The notes beneath the pieces are model-generated. The model made no database searches. It was not told the origin of the DNA and worked only from the letters and a program-made list of their open reading frames with translations. From positions 1 to 19,985 of the forward strand of contig JAKOGH010000347.1 in the NCBI GenBank assembly GCA_024811115.1: a stretch of DNA of 19,985 nt, read 5' to 3'. A program made the position numbers and the translations under genes. The DNA comes from Terana coerulea. Taxonomy: Eukaryota; Basidiomycota; Agaricomycetes; Polyporales; Phanerochaetaceae. Of the stretch, positions 1-9,770 are shown in pieces (the first letter of the stretch is position 1; each line of letters starts with the position of its first letter).

Positions 1-392
1 TCAGTATGTGGGAGACAAAGTCTGCTTGAGAACCTTACCATTGAAGTTAAACGTAGCATTTTGAGGGATCTTCCTTGTGCCGGGCAACGTCGGGTCGAAG
101 GTCGTGTCGTGCCACGTCTCCATGAAGGCCTGTGTAAGATTCGGTCGAGCCTCGCAGCCATCGCATGGCCCGTTCGCCCAGCCATTGGATGTGTACTGGA
201 GTGAATTGCCGGTGAAAGAGTCTACTCCGTCATCGTCAACAGTGACATTGACTTGCATGCTTGCGGGAGAAGGCTCCGAATGCATTTAAAAGCAGTAAAG
301 GAGGTAGGGCCTAGTGAGTTGTGCGGTAGCGAGCTCTGAGTCAAAGAATCCAATATTACACGGAGAAGCTCGGTCAAGATTGAAGATAACAT
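1..392 (-). pseudogene. Single-pass membrane protein family, copy 1 (5' part, cut by window edge)
   Basis: This is the N-terminal part of an Agaricomycete family of secreted/membrane-anchored proteins with a beta-rich, lectin-like ectodomain; the ligand is unknown. The first domain reads in frame from about 285: NVTVDD, then FTGNSLQYTSNGW, two Cys residues (GPCDGC), QAFMETWHDTTFDP and PQNATFNFNG. A donor GTAAGG begins at 38, at the same codon position as in the two other copies, so the second exon lies beyond position 1. The expected start is the ATG at 390-392 (MLSSILTELL, signal-peptide-like). That frame does not join the NVTVDD frame, and an in-frame TAA precedes the Met at 285. The frame carrying a plausible cleavage segment (ELATAQLT, near 320) also stops before the domain. 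I read it as a pseudogene; an unrecognised intron near 300-330 is the alternative. Confidence 0.7.
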
Positions 393-453
393 ACCACAGA
401 TACTCGCCGAGGACGAAGTGCTATGTGCAGCTTCAGTGGCGTACGTTCTATTC

Positions 454-460
454 TTTTATA
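454..460 (-). promoter_or_regulatory. Possible TATA box for membrane-protein copy 1
   Basis: On the minus strand the sequence reads TATAAAAGAA, about 60 bp upstream of the family start codon at 392. The spacing suits a fungal core promoter. The corresponding stretch upstream of copy 3 (near 6790-6800) reads CAAAAGATAA and has lost the TATA core. Confidence 0.4.
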
Positions 461-707
461 TGTATGTGACAATGTTCTATGCCGATGCATCTTTACCGAG
501 GAGGGCACGCAGCCTCGTCATCCCCGAGCAACAAGGACGTGGCATGGAGGCAGCCAGAGCCTCTTGGATCCGCCTCAGCCACAAATTGGCGATAACCGCA
601 AAATTGGAAATGCAGTGCAATTCAATAGTAGTCGTAAGGCCACTCGGAAGGGCTGAGCGCAGGGTATCCAGGCCGAGGCTGTAAGTGGTTGCCAAGCGCG
701 AGCAAGC

Positions 708-1374
708 TACGAGCTCGAGGGAGGCCACGTAGCAGCCCTAACCCCACCGGAAGCGCCACAATGACTCGGCGTCTGGATCTTGATCCAGGCTTGAATCGGC
801 GGGGCGGGGCTGACGGCGGGATTGATGGAGCGTCGCCTATTCCTGAGCAGACCGCTTGACATAAACCACTGACTGCTCTGTCCCCTTCTGTCCCGGACTT
901 CTCGCCTCAGACCGTGCGTACGCCTAGTGCATCTACTCTACTCGTCTCTCGTCCTTGTAGTAGGCCAGCTGTGATGACGTCGCGCTACTCTGGCCGCTCT
1001 CCAGTACACTGCGACCCTTGACCGACCTGCAAATCGCATCCACTCTGCTCGCAGAAAGGCCACTCACAGTTTCGCGGCTATGTAACTCAAGCGCGTTTCC
1101 ATGTCTAGGAGCCAGCTTAGTCACTACCTGGCCATAGTGAACTGTAAAGATCACGGGGCTGCCATGATCAAGAGTGCCTCTATCGTACAAGATGTCACCT
1201 AGACGGAAGTGTCACCGGTGCGGTACACACCTCTTTGTTGGCATAATCGCTCCTCATACCCTTTCGTGCAACGCAGTCTATCTATGGTAAATAGCAACGC
1301 AAGCAAGGGTAGGAAATAATGATTAGCATGTGTAAGCAACCGCTATTTTCTTGGCGCTGTTAACGACGGACTGC
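708..1374. other. Intergenic, no gene recognised
   Basis: I see no convincing coding exon on either strand. The stretch has promoter-like composition: a GC-box-like GGGCGGGGC near 800, C/T-rich tracts at about 870-960, and a TGACGTC palindrome near 974. The reading frames present carry no family motif. It could hold the upstream region of the reductase pseudogene that follows. Confidence 0.4.
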
Positions 1375-1382
1375 TATAAATA
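1375..1382 (+). promoter_or_regulatory. TATA box upstream of the reductase pseudogene
   Basis: TATAAATA lies about 145 bp upstream of the first recognisable reductase codon and is followed by several ATG triplets (about 1390-1401). I cannot tell which ATG was the start, because the N-terminal coding segment is degraded. Confidence 0.45.
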
Positions 1383-1524
1383 TGCTTGAGCATGATGCAT
1401 GATGTGGCGAACTAGACAAAAGAAACATACGAAGAACAAATGGTGTTTTCCCCATAACACCTTGTATGGCTCATTACCGGAAGCTCGTACGTCTCGGGCT
1501 TATAAGTGCATCGTTTATCCCCTA

Positions 1525-2719
1525 ATAACCACGGTCAGAACCGGTCTAGGTCGCCATATTGCCCTAGGAGCTCTACAACGTGGGGATAAGGTGATCGCTA
1601 GATGAGGGCGTATTCTTTTCCCAAACCTGCGGATCCCAGTGAATATGGTGCCGACGCAATATCGCGGAACGGGCGGTTGGAATACACGGGCGGATTGATG
1701 TTCTTGTGAACAACGCAGGTAAGCTTCCGTTTCTACCTCAACATGAATGCGAAGCAGATGTACTTGCTGCAGATTACATCGAAGTCGGCGCCCTGGAAGA
1801 ACTCTCGTATGCGTCGAATGATGTGCTCATGAGGCCCTCGATGCTTACCATTAGCATTGCTTATTTCAGTCCTGAAGAAACCTTCAATCAGTACAAGTCA
1901 ATTGCTTGCGTTGGATGCACGAAGCTTTGTCGACGTCATAGTCCTCCATTGTCCAGCACGAACGTCCTGGCCCCATCGAATGTCGCGCAAGCGTTTCTAC
2001 CGTGCATACATGCGAGCTCGTAAATCTGGAACAGTGGTGTGGATAGGTTCGTTGGGTGGTTTGCCGTGAGCATTTTTATGTATGGCACTGATGATCAAAT
2101 CGATTGCTCACGACAATACTCAGTGGCGGTGTCGCCTACGGACTATACAGCTCGACCAAGTCCGCCATACGCTGTACGTTGTATCAGCTGTCTTCAAGAA
2201 GGTATTGACTCGGCTTCTATTAGGTATCTCCGAGTCACTGCATTAAGAGATCTCTCCATTAGGTCTTCGCAGCCTGTGCTTCGAGCTCGATTACTTTCGA
2301 ACCAGTTTTCTCACGCCGGATCATCGCAGCACTACAGAGTGGCTCATACCTGACTAGTATCAAGGTGTCGCCGATAGCACTGTGTCCACCCATGCTGGTA
2401 TGTGCAATGAGCTTATGCTCTACGATAAGTGCTAACTAACTGTTGTCCTCTAGCGTACAGCGGAAACTAGCCTGGCGACCCGAAGCGGGGCGTCAAGGCC
2501 ATTCTTGACGTCGTGCGAGCCGAAGGCTGCGCTGCGGGTAAAGCCTTTGTCCCACATACAATTGTCCTCAGAAGCGACTGCTACAGTGTGGTGAAGAAGG
2601 CGTGCGAGGATGAGTTACAGCGCATAGAGGACTGGAAGGAAGTCAGCGTCAGCACCGACTTTCTTTGGGAGCTCATAGTAGCCAAGGTGCATCCTGTTCT
2701 GCAGTGGTATATGGGGTGA
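1525..2719 (+). pseudogene. Short-chain dehydrogenase/reductase (SDR) pseudogene
   Basis: Remains of a classical SDR, an NAD(P)-dependent oxidoreductase with a Rossmann fold; its substrate cannot be told. Visible in order: a damaged cofactor loop (TTVRTGLGRH where TGxxxGxG is expected, about 1525-1560), the strand RIDVLVNNAG (1691-1718), GALEEL/SPEETFNQY, NTNVLAPSNVAQAFLP, RARKSGTVVWIGSLGG, the catalytic YSSTK (Tyr 2146-2148, Lys 2158-2160), GLRSLCFELDYFRT, and a C-terminal half with GCAAGK and EDWKEV ending at 2719. Introns that restore the family order: 1719-1772, 1807-1869, 1897-1956, 2066-2123, 2202-2262, 2398-2453. Breaks: TGA at 1603-1605; a stretch of about 30 residues missing before RIDVLV; a 4-base TGCA insertion near 2001-2006; TAG at 2355-2357; TAG at 2468-2470. 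Active-site residues survive but the gene cannot be translated as it stands. Confidence 0.85.
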
Positions 2720-2956
2720 ATTGCTAGCATCAATACATTGTGGTGTTTAGATTGATCTCCAACAGGATGTGCTCAAAGTGCATAATTTACGCTAACGTGG
2801 TGAGTTACGACCGCATTGTCGCTACGAGATAAGGACATGAATGCCCTCAGTCGTCGTTGTCGGTATATGGCGGCGGCGCTGTTTCCTGGTATGCTGACTC
2901 CTGTGGTACTGTGGGTAGATGCTCGTTCACGGCTGGCCTAGACATTCTGAACCGCA
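2720..2956. other. Short intergenic stretch between convergent pseudogenes
   Basis: It lies between the 3' ends of the reductase pseudogene (plus strand) and membrane-protein copy 2 (minus strand). I recognise no coding, RNA or repeat feature here. Confidence 0.4.
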
Positions 2957-4159
2957 TCAACACCGGCGACCGTGTACAATGCCTTGCAAAGAAACATACC
3001 TCGAGCTCTGAGTTTCATGATGACTCGAGCGACCATTCCATGCTGGTTCTCGTGCTGGTAATGGAAAGTCGTCGACGGCGTTGACGGTAGCGTTTGGATA
3101 CGACAATGGGATCTGACTGAGCGGCCAGCCACCATTTCTCGAGGCAGAGCCGCTGTGACTGACAATGGATCTCTCGTCAAGTTTGCTTCTACCGATCAAA
3201 TCCCATGTATTCTGCTCCACATGAGATGGCATGGCGGGATGTACCCGACGGCGATGAACCCATAGCCAGACTAGGCTTATGAAGAGACATGGAAAAATCG
3301 TCGCAAGACAAATGGCCAGAATTCTGGCGTTGCCCGTGAGTGGATGGAGCTTTTGGAAGAGCTTCCAGGCGCAGTCGAAGTAGTAAGCGCACTTAAGCTG
3401 GATCGAACAGAGGAAACTGCATCGATGGACGGAGTGGGAGGCAAAGAAAAGATAACTTCCCTGTAATGGTATGGGAGGAAAGTGTCATCAGCGGACTGTT
3501 ACGCGCAGATAAGCTTGGGGGCACCGACGTGGATGTCACAGTATCGATGGATGTCGAATATATGATATAGTCGAAGAGTACAAGTGATACATTACCTCCA
3601 ATATGCCCGTTCTGCAACATAAACGTATGGAGTGTATGAGGCAGGGTGATATTGTGATAGAGAAGGAAGTTGAAGGTGTAGCTTGACGTGCCATCGGGGG
3701 CCAAGATGAAGCTTCCGACTTGCTCGTCGTCGATATGGAAGAGCATGTTAGAGTTGCTATTCGGACTACCACTGGTAGTATGCGAGTATGCCATAGACAT
3801 AGATTGCGGAACCTATCAGCGTAAGTAACGTAAGGTGTCATTATTGACATACTAGACGCTACGTACTTACCGGTAAAGGAGAAAGTCGCATTTTGTGGGA
3901 TGCTTCTGATCCCTTTATCATCCGGGCTGTAAGTGGTGTCGTGCCAGGTATTCATGAATGCCTGGCTTTGATCAGGCTTGGCTAGGCAGCCTACACAACC
4001 TGCATCAGCCCATCCACCATGGGTGTAGTTAAACACGGCGCCCGTGAAAGGGTCTGTGCCACTGTCGTCGACGGTAACATTCGTAAGCTTGGCCGCTGTT
4101 GCAAGTTGGAGAGAGATGAGAAGTTGGGCTTCGCGCAGCTGCCACAAGAGTGAAAGCAT
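2957..4159 (-). pseudogene. Single-pass membrane protein family, copy 2
   Basis: This is the most complete N-terminus of the three copies. Start chosen at the ATG at 4157-4159, giving a signal-peptide-like segment (MLSLLWQ to LATAAKLT) straight into NVTVDDSGTDPFTG. The first domain has GCVGC, QAFMNTWHDTTYSP and PQNATFSFTG. An intron of 58 bp (3813-3870) leads to GSAIYVYG. Second domain: NMLFHIDDEQVGSF, APDGTSSYTFNFLLY, LQNGHIGGNVSLVLFDYIIYST. A Ser/Thr-rich linker and a transmembrane helix (ILAICLATIFPCLFISLVWL, about 3255-3325) follow, then basic HRRR and a cytosolic tail to 2957. Breaks: a one-base shift near 3785-3792, just after YVYGILA, and a second shift between linker and membrane helix near 3325-3345. 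A further intron (acceptor near 3455) is likely. The order matches the family; function is unknown. Confidence 0.75.
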
Positions 4160-4259
4160 ATGGAGCGGTTGTAATGGCCCCGGTTCAACAAACGGAATGT
4201 CGTAGAGCTTGAAGGTGCTTACGATAAAGTTGAAGGGGTGAGTGTGAGAGCGACGAATC

Positions 4260-4271
4260 TTGTATATAAAC
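4260..4271 (-). promoter_or_regulatory. TATA-like element upstream of membrane-protein copy 2
   Basis: On the minus strand TTTATATACA lies about 100 bp upstream of the start codon at 4159. The position is plausible for a core promoter. Confidence 0.4.
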
Positions 4272-4427
4272 CGACACAGCCGGCAGTTGGGAACTTTCGC
4301 CAACACCATATTCCTCCGAGTTGACGACAGCATTGTACAGGTACTAGTACTACGACGGGGTACCGGTTGTTGGGCTTCCAGAGGAAGGCATTGCGGAGGA
4401 TGTGGTGAGCTTAGTTGAGGTCATATA

Positions 4428-4455
4428 CAATCAGGTCATATACGTTCCGTGATTT
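4428..4455. repeat. Short direct repeat AGGTCATATAC x2
   Basis: Two copies of the 11-mer AGGTCATATAC are separated by four bases (AATC). They lie in the intergenic stretch 4334-4509, which otherwise holds nothing I recognise. It could be a regulatory half-site pair or chance. Confidence 0.5.
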
Positions 4456-4509
4456 TCTACTCGTAACGCACCTCGATTAACTCGGCCCTGTAGTGCCCTG
4501 ACGCAAAGG

Positions 4510-4986
4510 TTGGAAGCCGCGCGCCACGCTGACATATCCCTCATTATTTTTGGTCTTCTTGACATCTCTATAAGGTACACCGTCAAAGGAGTCCCAGATG
4601 CAATCAAGGAGGATTTTCAGAAGGAATGGCCGGTCACTCGCGACCAGTGGAAAATTCGGCACCTCGAGCTCAGTACATCGACCACACGGCATGACTCACT
4701 CCCCGAGGCGGTCTCTGCGATCGACATCCCCAGTATTCTTCCTGGGACATTCTATCAGCGCGCCATCACACCCACACGTAACGACTGGCGCGAACCTCCC
4801 TCGGGCGAACGAAGCGCTGCTCGCTGGTACACTCTCGATGACTGCAACTCAGTTCAATCTGCGATGGGCCGAGATGCAGCTTGCACTTATTACTCCTCTA
4901 ACGCATCGAATCTCGGCAGTTGCTGCAATGGGTTGCAGTAGTGCGACACCTCCGCCATCGTCACGGAGATCGACTTCCCCGCGGTG
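4510..4986 (+). pseudogene. Possible leucine-rich-repeat N-terminal cap fragment
   Basis: One plus-strand frame ends with a Cys-containing segment that resembles the N-terminal cap of fungal LRR proteins: DDCNSVQ near 4839, then GSCCNGLQ, then CDTSAIVTEIDFPA, where caps usually read CC..dGv.CD..g.VteIdl. A TAG at 4939-4941 interrupts the segment between LQ and CD. A donor-like GTGAGC follows at about 4985, which would end a first exon; no LRR exons follow. The upstream 110 residues (4510-4838) match nothing I recognise, and a second overlapping frame is also open, so the true 5' limit is unknown. The call rests on one short motif. Confidence 0.3.
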
Positions 4987-5481
4987 AGCAACGACATAGA
5001 CTGACTGAGGGAATTTGCGCAATAATTCCACAGCTCTTGACGGGAGAAGTGGAGGAACAGAAGAGTCAACTCACCTGAAATCAGTAACTGGTAAGCAAAT
5101 GATCCTCTTCAGGTTTATCAGTAGTAGCACAGACGCTATACGCAGTAGGCTTCAGTGGAGAATTAACTTGGAAGTCATTCCTAAACATCACCACTAGTGC
5201 TGGGTTATCTTCTGCAAAGCTGTAATATGTTATGTTCCGTTTACTGTGTGCTACTTCTCGTGCAGCGTAGGTACTTTCGAAAATAGATATTATTGAATAA
5301 ATATCAAGTCTGAAACCCATCGTGACGCGCACGCCGTCAGTTAATATATATATCCACAATGATAATGGTGGTACTTACTACAAGGTACAGAGCTCTGCCT
5401 CCGCCGTCAAATATTCTTTCATTGCTCGTCGCAGCTGCCGCGGTCAGTATGCACAGCCAATCTCCGAGGCGCATGTGCACG
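4987..5481. other. Intergenic, no gene recognised
   Basis: Open frames exist on the minus strand (about 5081-5359) and the plus strand, but none shows a family motif, a convincing splice site or a compositional signal. An AT-rich stretch lies at about 5280-5360. Confidence 0.4.
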
Positions 5482-6736
5482 TTACAGTCCCGTCGCCCGC
5501 AGAACGCGGCTGGGTGGGCTGTTGATATATGTACCAATGCCGTGATAGCCTAGCCAAAGCCATACAAGTAAGTGATTGAGCTTGCAAACTTCACAGCAGC
5601 ATTCGTACCGAGTAAGCGAGGCGGACATATCTTCAGCGGAGCTTTTCGCGGGATCTTCGGCCATGCCTGCGCCGCCACGTAGGCGAATAATGGGTGCGTC
5701 ACGCTGAACAGAGGTGGCACCTCCAGCGGCGTAAACGCCGTAACCACTGTCGGGGCGCAACTCATGAGGAGCCGGACATTGCGAGTCAAGCTCTGAAGCG
5801 CACTTCGGACACGCGCCGCGGCGGCGGTACCTCTGCATCCAAGCGGTCACCAAAAGCAGAAATGCCACCGGCAAGATGGTCGCGAGGCAGATGATCAAGG
5901 TCATGTTGTTGTCGGAGGTCTCGTGCAATGCAGACGTTGCGGTCGCTGGAGATGCGGACTGGGACGAAATGAGCGAGGAAGGTGTCGGATCATCCGAGGA
6001 CGAGTACGTGCAATGAGCTGAGGATGCAATCGCAGATGGTGATATGATCGGCAGTGCGAACTCGATGTTTGTTGTGTAAATGAGGTAATCGAGGAGTATC
6101 AGAGAGACGCGGCCGCCCGACTGGCCGTTTTGCACCTTTAACGTGTGGTTCGATTCAGACAGGGACGTGTTGGCGTAGAGCAGGTAGTTAGGGGTGTAAG
6201 TAGAGGAACCATCAGGCGCCTTGGAAAAATTACCAACTAGGTTGTCGTCGTTGAAAAAAGCATATCTGCATTGCTCGCGGGATGGGTTGTCGAATGTGAC
6301 AGTATACCATAGACATACAGCGCAGAGCCTGCATCCAAGATCAGCTCTCCAGTGTGTGACACAGTTCAGATAGACCGACCGGTGAAGTTAAATGTAGCAT
6401 TTTGAGGATTTTTCCTTACGTCTATGTCGGTCAACGTCGGGTCAAAGGTCGTGTCGCGCCACGTCCCCATGAATGCCTGGCTAATATTTGGTTTGGCCTG
6501 GCAGCCAGAGCATGGCCCAATCACCCAGCCTCCGTCTGTGTACTGGAGTGAATTGCCGGTGAAAGGGTCCACCCCGCTGTCGTCAACAGTGACATTGACT
6601 TGCATGCCGGCGGGAAAAGCTTCTGAGGTTATTGGCGAGCGGCAGATAAGGTAAAGCCTAGGGAACTGTGCGTTAGCGAGGTCTTCAAGGGATCCGATTT
6701 TATAAGGAGAAGTTTGGTCAAGATTTAAGATAACAT
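5482..6736 (-). pseudogene. Single-pass membrane protein family, copy 3
   Basis: This paralog covers the whole family architecture: a first domain with NVTVDDSGVDPFTGNSLQY, GPCSGC, QAFMGTWRDTTFDP and PQNATFNFTG (about 6610-6380); an intron of 51 bp (6329-6379); GSALYVYGILSHSTT; a second domain with FNDDNLVGNFSKAPDGSSTY, NHTLKVQNGQSGG and LILLDYLIYTT; a Ser/Thr-rich linker; a membrane helix (MTLIICLATILPVAFLLLV, about 5840-5905); a basic RYRRRG stop-transfer; and a cytosolic tail with CPKCASELDSQC, ending near 5482 or at an intron near 5610. The expected start is the ATG at 6734-6736, but its fourth codon is TAA (6725-6727) where copy 1 has TCA. A run of six A's (6254-6259) is one base short of keeping the second domain in frame. 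Either sequencing error or real decay could explain the run; the TAA is a substitution. Confidence 0.75.
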
Positions 6737-6994
6737 ACCCCAGGTACTCCTTGATGGCGGAGTGTTGCGTGCCACTGCGTACTTTATCTTTTGCCACTTG
6801 CATGTAATTGTGCTGCATACCGATGTATCTTTACCAAGAAGGGCACCTCTTCATCCTTGAATCAGCCCCAGTTAGAAGTTGACTGTAGCAGCGTATCAAC
6901 GATGCTGCACAATTCCTAGATAGTTGTAAGATCGTTCGAGTGGACATGGTCGCAGGGCCGAGGCGGTAGTAGTGGTTGCCAAGCGCGAGCAAGC
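6366..6994. repeat. Segmental duplication, unit 2 (direct repeat of 1-707)
   Basis: See unit 1. The coding exon, the GTATGTTATCTT block and the 24 bp stretch at 6971-6994 are shared with 1-707. The segment between about 6850 and 6950 is diverged but still alignable. Both units have the same orientation. Confidence 0.7.
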
Positions 6995-7583
6995 CACACT
7001 GCACATCAGGCCGAATATCCCACAAGAATAGCCGCCGGATAGTTGACCTATCCGACACTTATACGCTAAATATACCCACGTAATAGTTGATGTATAGAGA
7101 GAATGCAACGTCGTATAACCACGCTCTATTCGGCAAATATCCATAGCTATATCCAGCCACCAGCATATATCCCGTATATTAAGGGCCTATTCCCGGTGAC
7201 CCAGCTTGCCCCAGCTGCTGCCTCGCCGCGCTTTTGCGCTGTAGCAGCTCGTATCACACATATATCCACAGACAAGGAAGGCAATGGTGCATTTACGGTA
7301 GCACACTACACATACATAAAAGTTTGATGGGCGAAATGGATGGCGCACGGAACTGACGTGTGCGTTGGCGTCATTGTCCTGCACAGCTGCTACCCTCTCC
7401 ATTATTGCTCGGAATGAGGTCGTCACCGTTCGTGAATGTCCGGTTGATGTCCAGGCTTGTCTATAGGCAATTGCCGAAAGCATAAGTCCAACTCCTGCAT
7501 GAAAAAATGAACCTTACTGGCTTTGCTCTCCCTGCACAGCCCATCCCCTCGCAGCTCGCCTACTGTTCACTTGCACACCGACT
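6995..7583. other. Intergenic; one unassigned open frame
   Basis: A minus-strand open frame at about 7187-7483 contains AYRQAWTSTGHSRTVTTS after a short hydrophobic stretch, preceded by an acceptor-like TTCATGCAG near 7490. It might be an exon of an unknown membrane protein, but I cannot place it in a family. Much of 7020-7180 is AT-rich with repeated TATA-like strings. I see nothing else. Confidence 0.3.
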
Positions 7584-9770
7584 ACAGCAATATGGATCGT
7601 ACCTCTCGTGAGCTTGGTAGTAAAGGTCAAGAGCCAGCATTGCCCCAGCAGTCTGCCGGATAAACGTCGGCGTATCAGTGCCCAACTGGATGAGACCCTC
7701 AGCGAGCCACCTACCCAAGGACATGCCATACCAGCCCCGACACGAGCACACTCAGCTGCTCCTGGTATTGCTTCTGGACATGGTCGCTCGTCTTCCACGG
7801 GAGCATTTCGAAATCCATTTCCTGTGCGGGAGCATGGACAACCTCGCAGCGTGACGGCCTCGATGGTGCCTGGTAAGTCTCTAGTGGATGAAAAAGGGCA
7901 TGGTACTCACTTGCCCATGCAGCTCTGTCTTCACGGTCAATTTCAGTGGACTCCCGGCGTGGTCATGTCGAATATGGGCCTACAAAGTACGAATTAACCG
8001 CATATATGCAGCTTGATCTCAATTAACTCACTTACAATCATTCTGGCGTTCAGGTCGCAATGGTGTAACCTACGAGCAGGAGAATAGAAGCATGCTCGCA
8101 AATGCTGGTAAGCAATGCACATACATGGCTTAGTTTGGAGACTGACCTTATCTCTGCTTTATAGCGTCATCCAGCAGCTCTCGCATGAACGCGTGCCCCG
8201 CCACCCTGATCATACCGCCTTTACCTAACCCTTCTCCAAGCCCAAGTCCGTCCGAAGGCTCAGCCCGTGAGTGTGCATTGAGTTCATAACATGACGGCTC
8301 ACCGAGCGTAATACCAGGTTCACTGCCAGCGCGCATCTGGCAGCTCGGCGTTAAGGTCTTCGGCCAACTTCCTTGCTCCAAGAGACCCCGCTGTGCCCAG
8401 TGGCATGTTGCCACCCGCTTCTACAAACAAGGCTCAATTCAATATCAAGTAGCTCGTCAATGGTATGAAAACCCTCACGCGAACAAGTTCAGTCCATGAA
8501 AGGCCTTGTTAGCGGCCAAGCAACAGGTACTCAAGAGCTTGTCATTCAAGTACGGTCACTTGAAGAAAGGGTCAGTTGGCTAAATGACCAGAACATCAAG
8601 CAAGAGGCGGTGAATACGGACCTGTTGGCAAGGCTCCAGGAGATGAAGAGATGGATCGAGACATTCTCCAATGACCAAGCCAATATATCCAGTCCAGCGC
8701 CGGCCTCTGAGAAAGGGAAGCTCGCTACCACCCACAAGGAACGTGAGCCCGTCCTAAGTGTAAGCATTACTAAATGTGAAGGTTTGCATTGCTACTCACT
8801 GTGCAAATTTCCCAGGCACTCACACGCACCGTACTTCGCTGTATGATTGGTAACGAGATGGCAACCATTCACAATATACCGCCACCGCCGCTTCCCAGTG
8901 GGCTATTCTGGACGTCCGATGCTCTCAATGACGCCAACCGTGTACTGTGGCCCAACTGGGACTCTTGGCCACCTAATGAAGCTGCATGGCTTGCAGATGC
9001 CGTTAGCAAGACGCAAGTGGATGGGTACAGATTTTGCAACATCACACAAGAAGTCATTGCGTCAATTCCTGATATCGATCTCAAGAATGCATTCAAGGTC
9101 ACATGGACATCGTGGAAAACAAAGTATCATGAGGCCTGGAAGTCTGATCAGGCAAGATATAAAGCCACACAGAATAATAGGCGGCGTGCACGTAAAGGAG
9201 GGTAGGTGACACACCTGGGTTCGTAGCATAACTTGCGACTGACTCTTCTGCTGCAGAAGGTCAGCGTTCGACAGCCGGAGCGCAGCAAAGTCCCACGGCT
9301 TGCTGGCCATTTGCGTGACTATGAATTTCTAGCGAAGTATCAGTCGTCTGATTATTCACAGTCTGAACCTGATACGGACGCATATACCCAAGGTTATTGT
9401 CTCATCCCGGATAGAAACACTGCCGAGAATAACAACGCGGCAAGCGAGCAGAACTTCATTGGCGAAAACAACACCACCGGAGGTAGCAATGCTGCCGAAG
9501 GTGACCACCTCAGCGCAGAAGATGGCAAAGTCGAGCTGAAGTATTGCACAAAGAAAGAGCTAAAGCAGGAGTTGCCATGGATCACACATCGTCCAACCTA
9601 CTGCAATGCACAGGTGAGTGGGAGGAAAATAAAAAGCCGGTTGTCGGTTCGACTGATGCATCTACTAGGTCAATGAAGACTTCAATGAGCTTGATAGGCT
9701 GGCGGCTGCTCAGCAGGGAAGCATCATGCCTGAAAGCTAGGCCAGCCTGTTGAATATGACCTACCAAAAT
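7584..9770 (+). repeat. Long inverted repeat, arm A
   Basis: This arm matches the reverse complement of 11822-15891 once the 1.9 kb insert at 12055-13943 is removed. Similarity begins at ACAGCAATATGG (7584) and ends at CTACCAAAAT (9770). Over about 9001-9420, compared by eye with 14065-14482, I saw a 3-base indel at 9023-9033, a 1-base indel at 9201 and no other clear difference. Confidence 0.9.

Larger units (their letters stand above)
1..707. repeat. Segmental duplication, unit 1 (direct repeat of about 6366-6994)
   Basis: The membrane-protein exon and its upstream region here match the region from about 6366 to 6994 in the same orientation. Similarity is high across the coding exon and the ATG/GTATGTTATCTT block. 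It weakens through the upstream region (about 530-650) and recovers at a 24 bp identical stretch ending GCGCGAGCAAGC (684-707 versus 6971-6994). Beyond that the two copies diverge. Confidence 0.7.

Noticed and set aside
933..1190. Minus-strand open frame in the first intergenic region
   Set aside because: It has no motif, no splice context and no protein-like composition; it is most likely chance.
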